Origin: Meconema thalassinum
Lineage: Eukaryota > Arthropoda > Insecta > Orthoptera > Tettigoniidae
Assembly (NCBI GenBank): GCA_946902985.2
Contig: OX336388.2
Location: forward strand, 228,244,467 to 228,308,466
Length of the DNA stretch: 64,000 nucleotides
Direction: 5' to 3'
Positions within the stretch are counted from its first letter, which is position 1, and the number at the start of each line of letters is the position of its first letter. Positions 11,538 through 21,646 of the stretch are shown here, piece after piece. The notes beneath the pieces were generated by a model. It was not told the origin of the DNA and did no database searches. It saw only the letters and a program-made list of their open reading frames with translations. A program made the translations under genes and the position numbers.

Positions 11538-12325
11538 TAGCCTATTTTCATTTATGAACAAATAGGCTTATGAGATCACCTTTTGTCCGTGTGTCTGTCT
11601 GTGTGTGCGTGTGTGATGGTGTGTGTCCCCCCCTAATAACTTCTAAACGGATGGAGAGATTTCAATGAAACTCGGTAAGTTCATAGCACTATTCCGGACA
11701 ACCCCGACCGTGCCCTTCAAATTTTGTTACGTCTCACCAATCCAATATGACGGCTGTGAGAAATATTTCACCAGTATTCAATATCTCCGAAACTATTACC
11801 GATATCACCCTGGAATTTTGTACGATGATAAAGGGAACTACTGTAAGTTTACCTATGTGACTTTTGAAAAATTGGTAACTACAAAACCAACATGGCGGCC
11901 AAGCAACGATGCTACCTTTAAATAGACGTTTCTCGCGATTTAACAAACCAAACGCAATGAAACTTGGTACAGCAAATGATTATGTACTTTGTAATGCACT
12001 GGCATCTAATTTAGTTCAATTGTTTACATAACCTCAAGAAGGCGGCTGTGCGAGATTTTAATTTTTTTTTCCTTGTGTCGTAATCATCGATGGATGTGAA
12101 AGTTTGAATAATGAACCTACGCAATAATTTTCCTTTATTGGTACATGACTCTATGGCCTATACATTTAACAATCCAACATGGCGACCATCTGAAATATTT
12201 AGACGGCTCTGAATATCTACGAATCTATTACAGCAATCAAACTGAAATTTTGTATGTTGATAGAGGCAAATAACATAAGTAGGATATATGAAAATAGGCG
12301 GTAGTTTTTCACGGAACTTCTTGTT
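11538..12325 (+). mobile_element. Array element (AE) copy 1, ATGGCGGC subfamily
   Basis: It starts with a hairpin (AGCCTATTT ... AAATAGGCT, 11539-11570), then atgagatc, a GT/GTCT-rich microsatellite, and ccccctaataacttctaaac. The core carries atGaCGGCtgtg, aacatggcggcc, ggcggctgtgcg and aacatggcgacc at about 11749, 11888, 12045 and 12175. It closes with tatgaaaatagg and a small hairpin ending in cttgtt. It is non-coding. The ends, microsatellite and repeated core recall Helentron-derived HINE elements, which is inference from architecture. It is flanked by TTTA-type simple sequence with no visible target duplication. Confidence 0.75.
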
Positions 12326-12352
12326 TATTTATTAATTTATTTACTTATTTTA

Positions 12353-12501
12353 TGTTCAACCCTGACTATTATATGTCAGAAAACTGTATCGTAATGATGG
12401 ACATTATAACACTATTTTTCATTATGAAACTGATTCTCCCACCAATCAGAGCTCAAGAAACAGTTGTTTGCCAATTAGATTAGGTTAGCATCGCACCTGC
12501 A
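12353..12501 (-). repeat. Foldback repeat (FB) fragment
   Basis: The reverse complement matches the right half of the FB repeat at 23500-23640 and 29370-29505, including the part reading ctgacatataatagtcaggg. It lies directly after AE copy 1. It is truncated and lacks the foldback half. Confidence 0.8.
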
Positions 12502-12639
12502 AATTGTGATCTGTTACTGTTCTTTTTGTTCTTTCAGAACTCTTTCATTATTATTTATTTATTTCTTTATTCGTTAATTCCCCATAAGGAGAGCGTTACA
12601 ACACAATCAATTTTCATGTTTCATTCTGGACCTTTTTTC

Positions 12640-12912
12640 TTTTTTCCCAAAAACCTCTCATATACACACTATGTTTCCTCTTTCTCTCTTCTGTCCACCT
12701 CTTTGCTGGTTGTCTCTCTTTGGGAGTTTGGTAACTTCTGTTGTCTGAGTTTTTCTCTGTATTTGCTCCTGTCTGCGATGTCTTCTGTGGAGATGTTTAG
12801 TTTCTTAAGGTCTTCCACGGTTTCCTTTACCCAATTGGTTTTTAGTGTGCTATTCGTAACTATATTAAAAATTTTCTTGGTCAGTCTGTCTTCGGTCATC
12901 CTATGTATATGT
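12640..12912 (-). pseudogene. LINE-b C-terminal fragment
   Basis: The minus strand encodes DRLTKKIFNIV, then TNWVKETVEDLKKLNI. This matches the pattern at 57490-57729 (DSRLTKQILTF, SWVHEVQKDLE) and 33725-33880. It is the extreme C-terminus of a non-LTR retrotransposon whose upstream part is seen at 63535-64000. Frameshifts and stops are present, so it is not functional. Confidence 0.72.
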
Positions 12913-12931
12913 CCATAAAATTTATTTCATT

Positions 12932-12951
12932 ATTATTATTATTATTATTAT
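12932..12951. repeat. ATT microsatellite
   Basis: A short run of attattatt separates the LINE-b remnant from a LINE-a copy. It may be a retroelement tail or a target. Confidence 0.8.
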
Positions 12952-12952
12952 A

Positions 12953-13545
12953 AAGGAATTAGGAGACTTATGCTACTTAGGAAGCAAAATAACCAGTGAT
13001 GGACGAAGCAAAGGGGATATAAAAAGCAGGTTAGCACAGGCAAGGAAAGCATTTCTACAGAGAAGGAATTTGTTGACATCGAATGTATATTTTGGTATTA
13101 TGAACTCATTTTTGAAGGCCTTTGTCTGGAGCGTGGCCCTGTATGGAAGTGAAACTTGGACTATTGGTGCAGCAGAAACGAGGAAAATTGTAGGGTTTGA
13201 AATGTGGAGTTACAGGAGAATGATGAAGATCAGATGGGTAGACAGGGTTATGAATGAAGAGGTATTAAGACGAGTGGGAGAGGAGAGATGTTTCTGGCTC
13301 CCGCCAATGAAGAGAAGAGATAGGTTGGTAGGACACCACCTAAGACACTCAGGTATAGCGAACTTTGTTATAGAAGGAAGGGTCGAGGATAAGAACAGTA
13401 GGAGTAGACCAAGGTTAGATTATGTTAAACAGATTGCCTCGGTAGCTATGTAGAGATGGAGTGATTAGCTCAGGACAGGGAGGCTTGAAAGCTGCATCAA
13501 ACCAGTCAAAAGACTGAAGACTCAAAGAACAACAACAACAATATT
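12953..13545 (+). pseudogene. LINE-a 3' end, 5'-truncated copy
   Basis: The translation shows LGSKITSDGRSKGDIKSR, then ALYGSETWTIGAAET, then YRRMMKIRWVDRV and RDRLVGH. This is a non-LTR reverse transcriptase C-terminal region. The same arrangement recurs at 29670-30090, 31160-31895 and 54385-55095. The end reads gactgaagactcaaag plus a CAA-rich and ATT-rich tail. The frame is broken near 13060 and ends early at 13453. It was 5'-truncated on insertion, as is usual for LINEs. Confidence 0.85.
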
Positions 13546-13588
13546 ATTATTATTATTATTATTGTTATTATTATTATTATTATTATTT
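13540..13588. repeat. ATT microsatellite, probable LINE-a tail
   Basis: A run of attattattatt follows the CAA-rich end of LINE-a. Confidence 0.8.
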
Positions 13589-13591
13589 ATT

Positions 13592-13681
13592 TCGTTATGC
13601 CCGTCTATCCAGCTGATCGTGCTTACTTGCTTCCCTAAATCTCTTCATCTTCTCGCTATGGCTCTTTCTGTGCTCCTCTAG
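13592..13681 (-). pseudogene. LINE-b C-terminal fragment (short)
   Basis: On the minus strand ggagcacagaaagagccata and gagaagatgaag match the EHSQKMKKFW segment seen at 44173-44275 and its equivalents near 57490 and 33440. It is too short to assign without those partners. Confidence 0.5.
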
Positions 13682-13825
13682 ACGCTTCGGTGGCGTAGTT
13701 GGTAGCATGCTGAACTGCTGTTCCCAAGATCGCGGGTTTAAACCCGGCGGAAATCATCGGATTTTTAAGAGCGTTAAAATCCATCAGTATGCCTTCCTTC
13801 GGAGGGGAAGTAAAGCCAGCGGTTG
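13682..13825 (+). repeat. SINE-1 head, truncated copy
   Basis: A tRNA-like head with box A (tggcgtagttgg) and box B (ggtttaaaccc), spaced as in an RNA polymerase III internal promoter. SINE-1 body sequence follows (cagtatgccttccttcgg). The remaining body is replaced by an unrelated repeat at 13827. Confidence 0.82.
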
Positions 13826-13834
13826 CATTAACTT

Positions 13835-13950
13835 ATATGATTTATTTATCGTATGGCTTTTAGTGCCGGGAGTGTCCGAGGACATGTTCGGCTTGCCAGA
13901 GGCTGTAGCTGCTTCAATGCGGACACCCATGGGGCGAGCTACATATTCTG
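13835..13950 (+). repeat. Interspersed repeat fragment shared with 7765-7880
   Basis: It reads cgtatggcttttagtgccgg and later cggacacccatggggcgag. It matches 7765-7880 in inverse orientation. The class is unknown. Confidence 0.6.
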
Positions 13951-13959
13951 TTCAATTTA

Positions 13960-14274
13960 AAGAAGTTCAAAATTTCACCACCAGATGTCACCGACACCTG
14001 GTGGTGACATTAGGAACTCTGATTCAGCGTTTCAACGAACCCTAACCTAGAAATTTAGCTTCACACAAGTTTAGTTAGTGGAAAGATCTTTTACATCCCA
14101 TAAATCTATGACATGGGACCGCCCGCTTTACTTCCCCCCCCCCCCCCCCCGATGGAAGGCATACTGAGGGATTTTAACGTCCTTAAAAAATCCGACAACT
14201 ACGGCCGGGTTTGAACCCACGATATTGGGCACAGCAGTTCAGCATCCTACCAACTACGCCACCAAAGCCGCGGA
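13960..14274 (-). repeat. SINE-1, truncated copy with a poly-C expansion
   Basis: The head on the minus strand ends at about 14274 (cggctttggtggcgtagttg) with box B at about 14208-14218. The body includes agcttcacacaag and cataaatctatgacatggg, shared with the copies at 14689, 20221 and 55155. A run of about 18 C (14135-14152) interrupts the body. With the head at 13682 it forms an inverted pair of SINE-1 heads. Confidence 0.8.
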
Positions 14275-14464
14275 CCCAGCTCATAGATTTATGGCATGTA
14301 AAAGAACCTTCCTTTAACTACATTTCTGCGAAGCTAAATTTGTAGGTTATACTTTTAATTAACGCTCTATTAAGTTCTAATGTTCGTCGTCAGGTGGCAT
14401 CTAGTAGCCAAGTTCGCAGCTAGGTGTCGTTGACGGTGGCATTTGGTAGCAAAAGAAGGAACTA

Positions 14465-15589
14465 CAGTAAAACCCCTCAAATCCGAACCCCGGAAATCCG
14501 AAATCCCGGGTAATCCGAACGAGTTTCTTTTTTTTGTTGTTGTTGCCAATTTAAAGTTTGAACAACACACGCAAAAAAGAGAAACTTATTTATTTAGTCA
14601 TAAGACAATTATATATTCTACATTATAATATTATTTTACATCAATAGTTGAAAAATTAACAAAGAAGTACATTTAGCATACCTAAATGGTTGGTTCCTCA
14701 GTTTAAGAGCTGCCCCGTGTACTTTGGGTGCGTGTAGAATCTGTCTGATACCGGTGTTAATTTTGATGGCTGTTTTAGTGTGTGTAATCTATTGTTTTTT
14801 TTTAAATCCAAGTAAGGACTGCAGACATTGAATTTCAAGTAGTTCCTACTTTTGCCGCCGAACGCCACCGTCAACGACTACTAGTCAGAACTTGGTTACT
14901 AGACGACACCGCAGTCGGCTACTGGCGACGAACGTTGGAACCTAAGAGCGTTGTTCAAATGTTTAACCTATAATTTAGCTTCACACAGGTGTTATTAGTG
15001 GAAGGATCTTTAACATGCCATAAATCTTTGACATGGGACCGCCGGCTATACGTCCCTCCAAAGGAAGGCATACTGAGGGATTTTTAACGGTCTTAACAAA
15101 TCTGACGATTTTGGCCGGGTTTGAACCCGCGATCTTGGGCATAGAAGCTCAGCATGCTACCAACTACGCCACCGAAGCCGCTTCCTAACAATGTGTAAAT
15201 GTGCCTGTACTTATCTCATCCAGGATTGAAAAACGGAAAAGTTTGTTATTGCAATCTTAGGTTAATCACTTTGCAAAAATAATGAAATAACATTAGAAAC
15301 ACACAAAATACATCTTAATCGTTCACTTGTAATCGGTTATCTTCAATTGTCGATGTGACGAAAACTTTCCCGCAGAGGCAATTGCGCGCCAGCGTCGTCT
15401 GAAGATGACATCGTCTGGCGCAATGCATAAGAGCAGATGCAGCTTCAGTATAGTCTTAAGTCATATTGTCAGTCCTATACCGTAACAAGGGCTGGCTATT
15501 ACGTTACGGGTATTTTTTGGCTAATCCGAACAAATTGAAATCCGAACAGGCTACAGCCCCAATTAGTTCGGATTTGAGGGGTTTCACTG
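14465..15589. mobile_element. pogo/Tigger-like nonautonomous element 2, with nested SINE-1
   Basis: The ends CAGTaAAACCCCTCAAATCC (14465) and, inverted, CAGTgAAACCCCTCAAATCC (15589) are nearly perfect inverted repeats. They are flanked by TA at 14463-14464 and TA at 15590-15591, the expected Tc1/mariner/pogo target duplication. The 1125-bp span contains a whole SINE-1 (14689-15183). Without it the element is about 630 bp, close to the 627 bp of element 1. There is no transposase coding sequence. Confidence 0.88.
14689..15183 (-). repeat. SINE-1, essentially full length
   Basis: The minus-strand head (cggcttcggtggcgtagttg) has box A and box B (ggtttgaaccc near 15115-15125). The body runs through cataaatctttgacatggga and ctgcagac to the gaaccaacc-type tail at 14689. 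It is about 495 bp and is a nested insertion in pogo-like element 2. Confidence 0.87.
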
Positions 15590-15631
15590 TACTTAAAATT
15601 GATCGTCTGCAATCCTTACCTGAATTATAGC

Positions 15632-15758
15632 TAACACACACTATTATAATACAGCCATCACAATTAACACCGGTTATCAGACAGATTCTACACCCACCCA
15701 AAGTACACGGGGCCACAGGACCACGTTGTCCCAGCCCCTAAACTGAGGAGCCAACCAA
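15632..15758 (+). repeat. SINE-1 tail fragment
   Basis: Shares acaccggttatcagacagat and the ccaaccaacc end with other SINE-1 copies. It ends two bases before the putative splice donor of the candidate exon at 15769-15897. Confidence 0.8.
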
Positions 15759-15768
15759 CCAGACTTAC

Positions 15769-15897
15769 AACATTTTTGCACGGCTACCACCACTTCATGT
15801 TTAAGATGAAATGTTTCCATGAACTCATCCATAAGTGCATCTACGAATTCTGTGACCAAATAAAAATGTGACGCTACCTTGTGATTGTCTGCACAAA
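15769..15897 (-). CDS. Candidate isolated internal exon
   Basis: On the minus strand a 129-bp open segment is bounded by an acceptor (attcatcag before 15897) and a near-perfect donor (gtaagtct from 15768). A tgctaat branch-point-like sequence lies about 30 nt before the acceptor. The open frame encodes about 42 residues with no stop, including VASHFYLVTEFVDALMDEF and HLKHEVVVAVQ. I do not recognise the protein. It might be a host-gene exon in a TE-filled intron, a transposase remnant, or chance. There is no partner exon nearby on this strand. Confidence 0.35.
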
Positions 15898-15899
15898 CT

Positions 15900-16655
15900 G
15901 ATGAATACACAAGTTATTTTATCTTTTATAATTAGCACATTGTGTGCGCATTTTTATTAACTAATAAGATTTACACCTGTGAGATAGATATTAACGTGCG
16001 TTATTTGGTTTGGAAGTAATGTAAATAAACGCCAGTCCACTCAAAAGCAATTTGATACAAAACAGATTAAATAATAATGACAGGATATGTTAATTGTGAT
16101 TAAATCGCTTCTAGCGAACGAATATTCATATTGAAGATTCTGCAATAATTGTGGAATAGCAGTGTTCTGTCTTACCGACAGACAGTGTGGTTTAACTTCT
16201 TAGTGGGTCGCTTGAGCGCGCCACATTCTGGGCTCGAAGATGAGAGTAGGTGTCCTTAGCCGGCTGTGCGCAACACAAATAGGAGGGATATCTTTGCTTC
16301 GAGTCCCCGCCCATTACATAGGAAAGCCTTCACTTATTCTACGAACACGCCAATCAGTTTCCATGTCATGTTAAATACTTGTTCGTTTTGACCTGATATC
16401 TATGATCAGAACGAGTTCCTAGATACGTTCTCCTTTTAGTACATCATATAGAAATTAACTAATGATGCAAACAAGGATTTTAGAATATTAATAATGCCCA
16501 TGTCACGAAAAGTATAATTTATTAAAACTAGCATGATTACTTAGACTGTATTTCACAGCATTATTATTAGTCTATTAACAAGGTATAACTTATAGTGCTT
16601 CAAGTTTGATTACTGTGGTGTAATGTTTTAATTTTGCGTTTTTCGATATTGGATT
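15900..16655. other. No feature seen
   Basis: About 750 bases of AT-rich sequence with no long open frame and no repeat partner I could find. It ends just before AE copy 2. Confidence 0.4.
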
Positions 16656-16657
16656 TT

Positions 16658-18160
16658 TAGCCTATTTTCATTTATGAATAAATAGGCTTATGAGATCACC
16701 TTTTGTCCGTGCGTCTGCGTGTGTGTGTGATGGTGTGTGTGTGTCCCACCCTAATAAATTCTAAACGGCTGGAGCGAATTCAATGAAACACGGTAAGATC
16801 ATAGCATCATTCTGGCCGACCCCGATTGCGCCCTTCAAATTTTATTGTGTCTCACCAATCCAACATGGCGGCTGTGCGAATTATTTCACCAGCATTCAGT
16901 ATCTCCGAAACTATTACGGATATCACCCTGAAATTTTGTGCGGTGATGAAGGGAGCTACTAGAAGTTCACCTATGAGACTTTTGAAAACCTGGTAACTAC
17001 AAAACCAACATGGCGACCAAGCGAAGTTACGACTTTTAAATATACTTTTCTCGCGATTTAACCATCCAAACGTAATGAAACATGGTACAGGAAATGTTTA
17101 TACACATTGTAATGCACTGGTGTCTAATTTAGTTCAATTGCTTACGTAACCTCAAAATGGCGGCTGTGCGAAATATTTCACTGGCATTCAATATCTCCGA
17201 AACTTTTTATGATATCACCCTGACATTTTGTAAGGTAATAAAGGGCACTGATATAAGTTTATCTTATGTAACTTTCAAAAACCTGTAAATTACTAAACGA
17301 ACATGGCGGCTAAGCGAAGTTGAAACATTTTAACATACTATTCCGGTGATTTAACCATCTAAGCGAAGTGAAACGTGGTAAAGTAAATAATGATACATAT
17401 TGTAATGTACTGACATCTAATTTAGTTCAATTGTTTACATAGCCTCAAGATGGCAGCTGTGCGAATTTTTAAAACTAAGTTTTTATTTCTTGTGTCGTAA
17501 TCATGCGATCGAAGTGAAAGTTTTAATAATGAAGGTACGCAATAATTTTCCCTTAATGGTACATAACTCTATGGCCTATACATATAACAATCCAAAATGG
17601 CGAGCATCCGAAATATTTTGACGGTTCTCAATATCCACGAATATTTTACAGCAATCAAAATGATTTTTTTAATGTTCATAGAGGCTATGAACATAAGTTC
17701 ACCTATAGGTATTTCAGTAACCTGGTGAGCACAAATCCAACATGGCGGCGACGTGAAATATAAATATTTAAATGGACGTTTCTCGCGATTTAACCACCCG
17801 AGTGCAGTGAAACTTTGCACGTTAAATGCTTATACAAATGTTAATCCACTGGCATCTAATTAATTTCATTTTTTTCATAACCACAAGATGGCAGCTGTGC
17901 GAAATTTTAAAATCTCGTTTTTACTTCTTGTGTCCTAATCATGCGATTGAACTCTGAATACCACACGTACACAATAATCTTCATGTAATAGTACATAAAT
18001 AAAAATCCAACCTGGCGACCATCTGAAATATTTAGACGGTTCTCAATATCTACGAATCTATCACAACAATCAAACTGAAATTTTGTATGTTGATAGAGGC
18101 AAATAATATGAGTAGGATATATGAAAATAGGCTGTATAGTTCTTCACGGAACTACTTGTT
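16658..18160 (+). mobile_element. Array element (AE) copy 2, ATGGCGGC subfamily, longest core
   Basis: The 5' hairpin is AGCCTATTT/AAATAGGCT, followed by atgagatcacc, a GT-rich tract and ccaccctaataaattc. The core has motif instances aacatggcggctgtg, aacatggcgacc, aaatggcggctgtgcg, aacatggcggct, agatggcagctgtgcg, aaaatggcgagc, aacatggcggcg, agatggcagctg and aacctggcgacc. They start near 16859, 17007, 17155, 17299, 17448, 17590, 17737, 17884 and 18007, so most steps are 142-149 bp. Between motifs, phrases like TGAAAytTtGTA recur, supporting ancient tandem duplication. The end is tgaaaataggc plus hairpin TAGTTC/GAACTA (18137-18154) and cttgtt. It is non-coding. Confidence 0.8.
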
Positions 18161-18448
18161 GTTATATTCGTTCCAAGTAATTGGGTAGGCCTCAATTGTA
18201 CCGTATTATTATTAGTGTTATTAATATTATTAAAAACCATTAGATAAATAAACATTCATTTAAAACATAAACTGATTATTATATATAAGATAGTGTAACT
18301 ATTTGAGTTTTTAAGTATTTAGATTAATATATTTCTCATTATCATCTAATATGTTAAATCAAATTATATACAGTATTTTAAAAGTATTTTAAATAAATGA
18401 TAATAATTAAAATATACTATAAAACTTTTTTTTTGTAAATAAATTTAA
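18161..18448. other. AT-rich spacer
   Basis: Strongly AT-rich sequence between two oppositely oriented AE copies. No gene or repeat is recognised. Confidence 0.5.
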
Positions 18449-19820
18449 AACAAGAAGTTCCGTGACGAACTAAAGAGCCTACTTTTCTTAAAATTTAAGA
18501 TTCATGCCGATGATTAATCAAAATGGGTCTAACTAGAATAATGACGAAATTAAGTTGATAATATCGACATTTCTAATCAGTTCGAAATACAGTTTTTCTG
18601 GCATAATGTAGCCTAATAGAACACTACAGTTGGCAACCCTGGTGACTGAATAAATTCTTAGTTCCTTCTCTTAAGGTACAGAATTCAAAATTTGGTTGAA
18701 GTCTAATGGATAGAATGGGCGTTACGTGCAGTTAGACATTGGATCTAACAGCGTGCGTAAAATCATGTTGGCAACAATGTCAATCATGTGTTGGTAAAGA
18801 TAATCTGAAATAATATGATCTATTGTTTTGCCAATTTTGAATGAAATGCATTAGTTAGTATAGAAGTTACGTGTATTTCAAATGTGGACCTATCAACGGG
18901 CTTAGAATCATGTTGGCAGCACTGACGTATATAAGTTACTTCAAATTAATATAGAATGTCAGGTACTATACGTGTGCAAAGTTTAGAGCTATTGGCTTGC
19001 ATACTTTCTGATATATTCGGGTAACAAAAATAGAGACAGCATTCATTAACAGTTGGCAGCCCTGGTTGCTCTTAAGAAGACGCATAGACATATCTGTTAT
19101 GGTACACATAGCACATACGAAATTTCGTTGAAATCCAAATGATAGTATAGATGTTACATGTATTTAAAATTATACCTATCAGCAGGCTTAGGATCATGTT
19201 GGTAGCACTGACGTATATTAGTTACTCCAAATTAATATAGAATGTCAGGTACTATACGTGTGCATAGTTTAAAGCTGCCGGCTTGCATACTTTCTGATAT
19301 ATTAGTATTTAGACAAACGAAATTGAGAGCATTTATTAACTGTTGGCAGCCCTGGTGGCACTGAAGAATACGCTCAGTCATATCTGTTTATGTACACACA
19401 GCACATACGAAATTTTGGTTGAATTCCAATTGATAGTGTAGAAGTTATATGCATTAAAAACATTGGACCTATCAGCAGACATAGAATTATTTTGGCAACA
19501 CTGCCATGTATGGCTTCTTGGAAATTAAACTGTAATATTATTATCTATACGTGTGCCAATGTTGAAATAGCTCCCATGCATACCTTCCAAGATATCCAAC
19601 ATGGAGCTCAAATTACAATTGCTATTCTTCTGCAGTTGGTAGCACTGACATCATCTTCAAATACGGCATTGAGATATCGAGATTTATACTCATACCAATT
19701 TTTGTTTCGATAGCTGCAGCTGTTTAGGAGTTGATAGGGGGGACACACACGCAGCCAGCCAGAGAGACAGACACACATTTGCCCAGATCGATATCATAAG
19801 TCTACTTTTTCCTCATTTTT
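18449..19820 (-). mobile_element. Array element (AE) copy 3, GTTGGCAGC subfamily
   Basis: The inverted 3' end (aacaagaagttccgtgacga) is at 18449. The GTCT-like tract and tagtctacttttt segment (reverse of the 5' end) are at about 19745-19820. The core carries gttggcagc or gttggtagc near 18628, 18768, 18911, 19054, 19199, 19343, 19494 and 19636, steps of 140-150 bp. It is the same subfamily as copy 7 (56270-57412). The outer half of its 5' hairpin is missing, and the sequence joins the 5' start of copy 4 directly. Confidence 0.75.
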
Positions 19821-20219
19821 AGCCAATTTTCATTTTATGAAGTTGAAACATTTTAATAGGCTTTTCTCGAGATTTAACCATCTGAGCTCAGTGAAATATG
19901 GTAGAGTAAATATTTGTACATATTTTAATGCACTGGCATCTAATTTAGTTCAATTGTTTACATAACCTCAAGATGGTGGCTGTGCCAAATTTTAAAATTA
20001 AGTTTTTATTTCGAAGTCAACGTTTGAATACTGAACCTACGCAATAATCCTCATCTAATAGTACACTACTCTATGGCCTAAATATATTAGAATCCAACAT
20101 GGTGATCATCCGAAATATTTAGACGGTGCTCAATATCTACGAATCTATCACAGCAATCAAACTGAAATTGTGTATGTTGACAGTGGCAATTAACATGAGT
20201 AGGATATATGAAAATAGGC
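19820..20219 (+). mobile_element. Array element (AE) copy 4, internally deleted
   Basis: A tagccaattttcattttatg start is joined directly to late core sequence (equivalent to about 17320 onward in copy 2), with motif instances near 19970 and 20096. It ends at tgaaaataggct, where a SINE-1 interrupts it. Its 3' hairpin (aattctttatggaactac) reappears at about 20735-20765 after the SINE. Confidence 0.7.
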
Positions 20220-20220
20220 T

Positions 20221-20728
20221 AGTTGGTTCCTTAGTTCAGGGGCTGCGACAAAGCGGTCATGCAGCCCCGTGTACTTTGGGTGTATGTAGAATCTGTCTGA
20301 TAACCGGTGTTGTGATGACTGTATTAGTGTGTGTTATCTGTTTATAATTCAATTAAGGACTGCAGACGGTAATTTCAAGTAGTTCCTACTTTCGCTACGA
20401 ATTGATACCATCCACGACACCTAGCTGTGAATTTGGCTACTACTAGATTCCATCGCAACCAGCGCCTGGTAACGAACGTTGGAACTTAAGAGCAATAATC
20501 AAACTTAAACCTGCAAATTTTGCTTCACATATGTTTAGTTAGTAGAAGGTTCTTTTACATGCCATAAATCTATTACATGCGCCCACCGGCTTTAGTTCCC
20601 AACAGAGGAAGATATACTAAGGGATTTTAACGCTCTTAAAGAGATTCGATGACTTCGGCTGGGTTTGAACCCGCGATCTTGGGCATAGAAGCTCAGCATG
20701 CTACCCACAACGCCACCGAAGCCGGCGA
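20221..20728 (-). repeat. SINE-1, full length, inserted in AE copy 4
   Basis: The head on the minus strand begins at about 20725 (cggcttcggtggcg). Box B is ggtttgaaccc inverted near 20662-20676. The body and ggttcc tail end at 20221. The host AE sequence resumes at about 20735, and a degenerate duplication around ataggct/taaggct may be the target site duplication. This is the best full copy (about 508 bp) for defining the family. Confidence 0.87.
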
Positions 20729-20734
20729 ATTAAG

Positions 20735-20765
20735 GCTATATAATTCTTTATGGAACTACTTCTTC
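20735..20765 (+). repeat. Displaced 3' terminus of AE copy 4
   Basis: The sequence ggctatataattctttatgg plus aactacttctt matches the AE 3' end, separated from the rest of copy 4 by the SINE-1. Confidence 0.7.
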
Positions 20766-20977
20766 TCTCTCTCCTCTGTCCACTTCTTTACTTTTTTTTC
20801 TCTCTTTATGAGTTTGCTTAGATTTCTGTTTTCTGATTATTTCTCGGTATATTTTCCTGTCTTCTGTAGAGATGTTTAGTTTCTTTACGTCTTCCACGGT
20901 TTCTTTTACCCAATTGGTTTACATTGTACTAGTCATGATTATAGGCATATTAAAAATCTTCTTGGTTAGTCAACCTA
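20763..20977 (-). pseudogene. LINE-b C-terminal fragment, interrupted by a hAT element
   Basis: Closely matches 12679-12889 base by base by eye (for example gagatgtttagtttctt and ggtttcttttacccaattgg). The LINE-b sequence appears to resume after the hAT at 21647-21795. Confidence 0.72.
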
Positions 20978-21646
20978 CAGGCGCAGATCTAGAGTTTGGC
21001 TTTGTTAAGAAAAATGGTATCACTAAAAACGCAATCACAAAATAACCAAACGTACAAAACCAGACCAATTTTTTGGCAAGCTGCATGGATAGAAATTTGA
21101 TGCGTTTTGCACACCAAAAATATTCGTACAAATTGCAACGGCGTGTTTTGCGACTTTTACATTGAGCATCGAGAAAAGTATCAAGGTACGTCACAGTTTC
21201 GGCAAGTCAAGTTGGTACCGACAAAGGGAGAAAGTCACAGCTTAAATTGCCAACCAAGCTTGCAAAATTTTTTGGTGCGAAAAAAGCCCCAAATTCCTAT
21301 CCGTGCGTTGCTGCACATTCATCGTGACATCACTATAAACATCGATTCGGTAATCACAAGGTTTGCTAAACAAAATAGACGAGTTGATTTTGTTATTTAA
21401 ATAATCGTTTTTATATAACAGGTATGAAGTTGTAAATATGTACAGTTGTAACAGAACATAATAATTCCAATAAAGATATTTTCAGTATTCAATAAAATAA
21501 AAAACTGTTTTTCAGTTAAAATTCGTTAAGTTTTATTTGTCTGGTTATTGTGTTTTCGTTTTTTGAGTTTGCAAAAAGAATTTGGTCTCCGTTTGGGAGG
21601 GGGGTGATGACCCTCGTGACCCCCTCCCCCCTTGAATCCGCGCCTG
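20978..21646 (+). mobile_element. hAT-like element, internally deleted
   Basis: The left end CAGGCGCAGATCTAGAG is matched at the right by the inverse CAGGCGCGGATTCAAGG (from 21646), the CAGGnGCGGATCCA-type end common in hAT elements. Inside, a plus-strand frame ends with ALLHIHRDITINIDSVITRF and then a short basic tail before the stop at 21400. This resembles the C-terminal dimerisation region of hAT transposases. The catalytic part is absent. A clear 8-bp target duplication is not visible. Confidence 0.72.
21242..21400 (+). pseudogene. hAT transposase C-terminal remnant
   Basis: The end of a 97-codon open frame (21107-21400) resembles the hAT dimerisation domain end (IPIRALLHIHRDI..., then FAKQNRRVDFVI before the stop). 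The part before about 21240 has no recognisable homology and may be non-coding. It survives inside the deleted hAT element. Confidence 0.6.
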
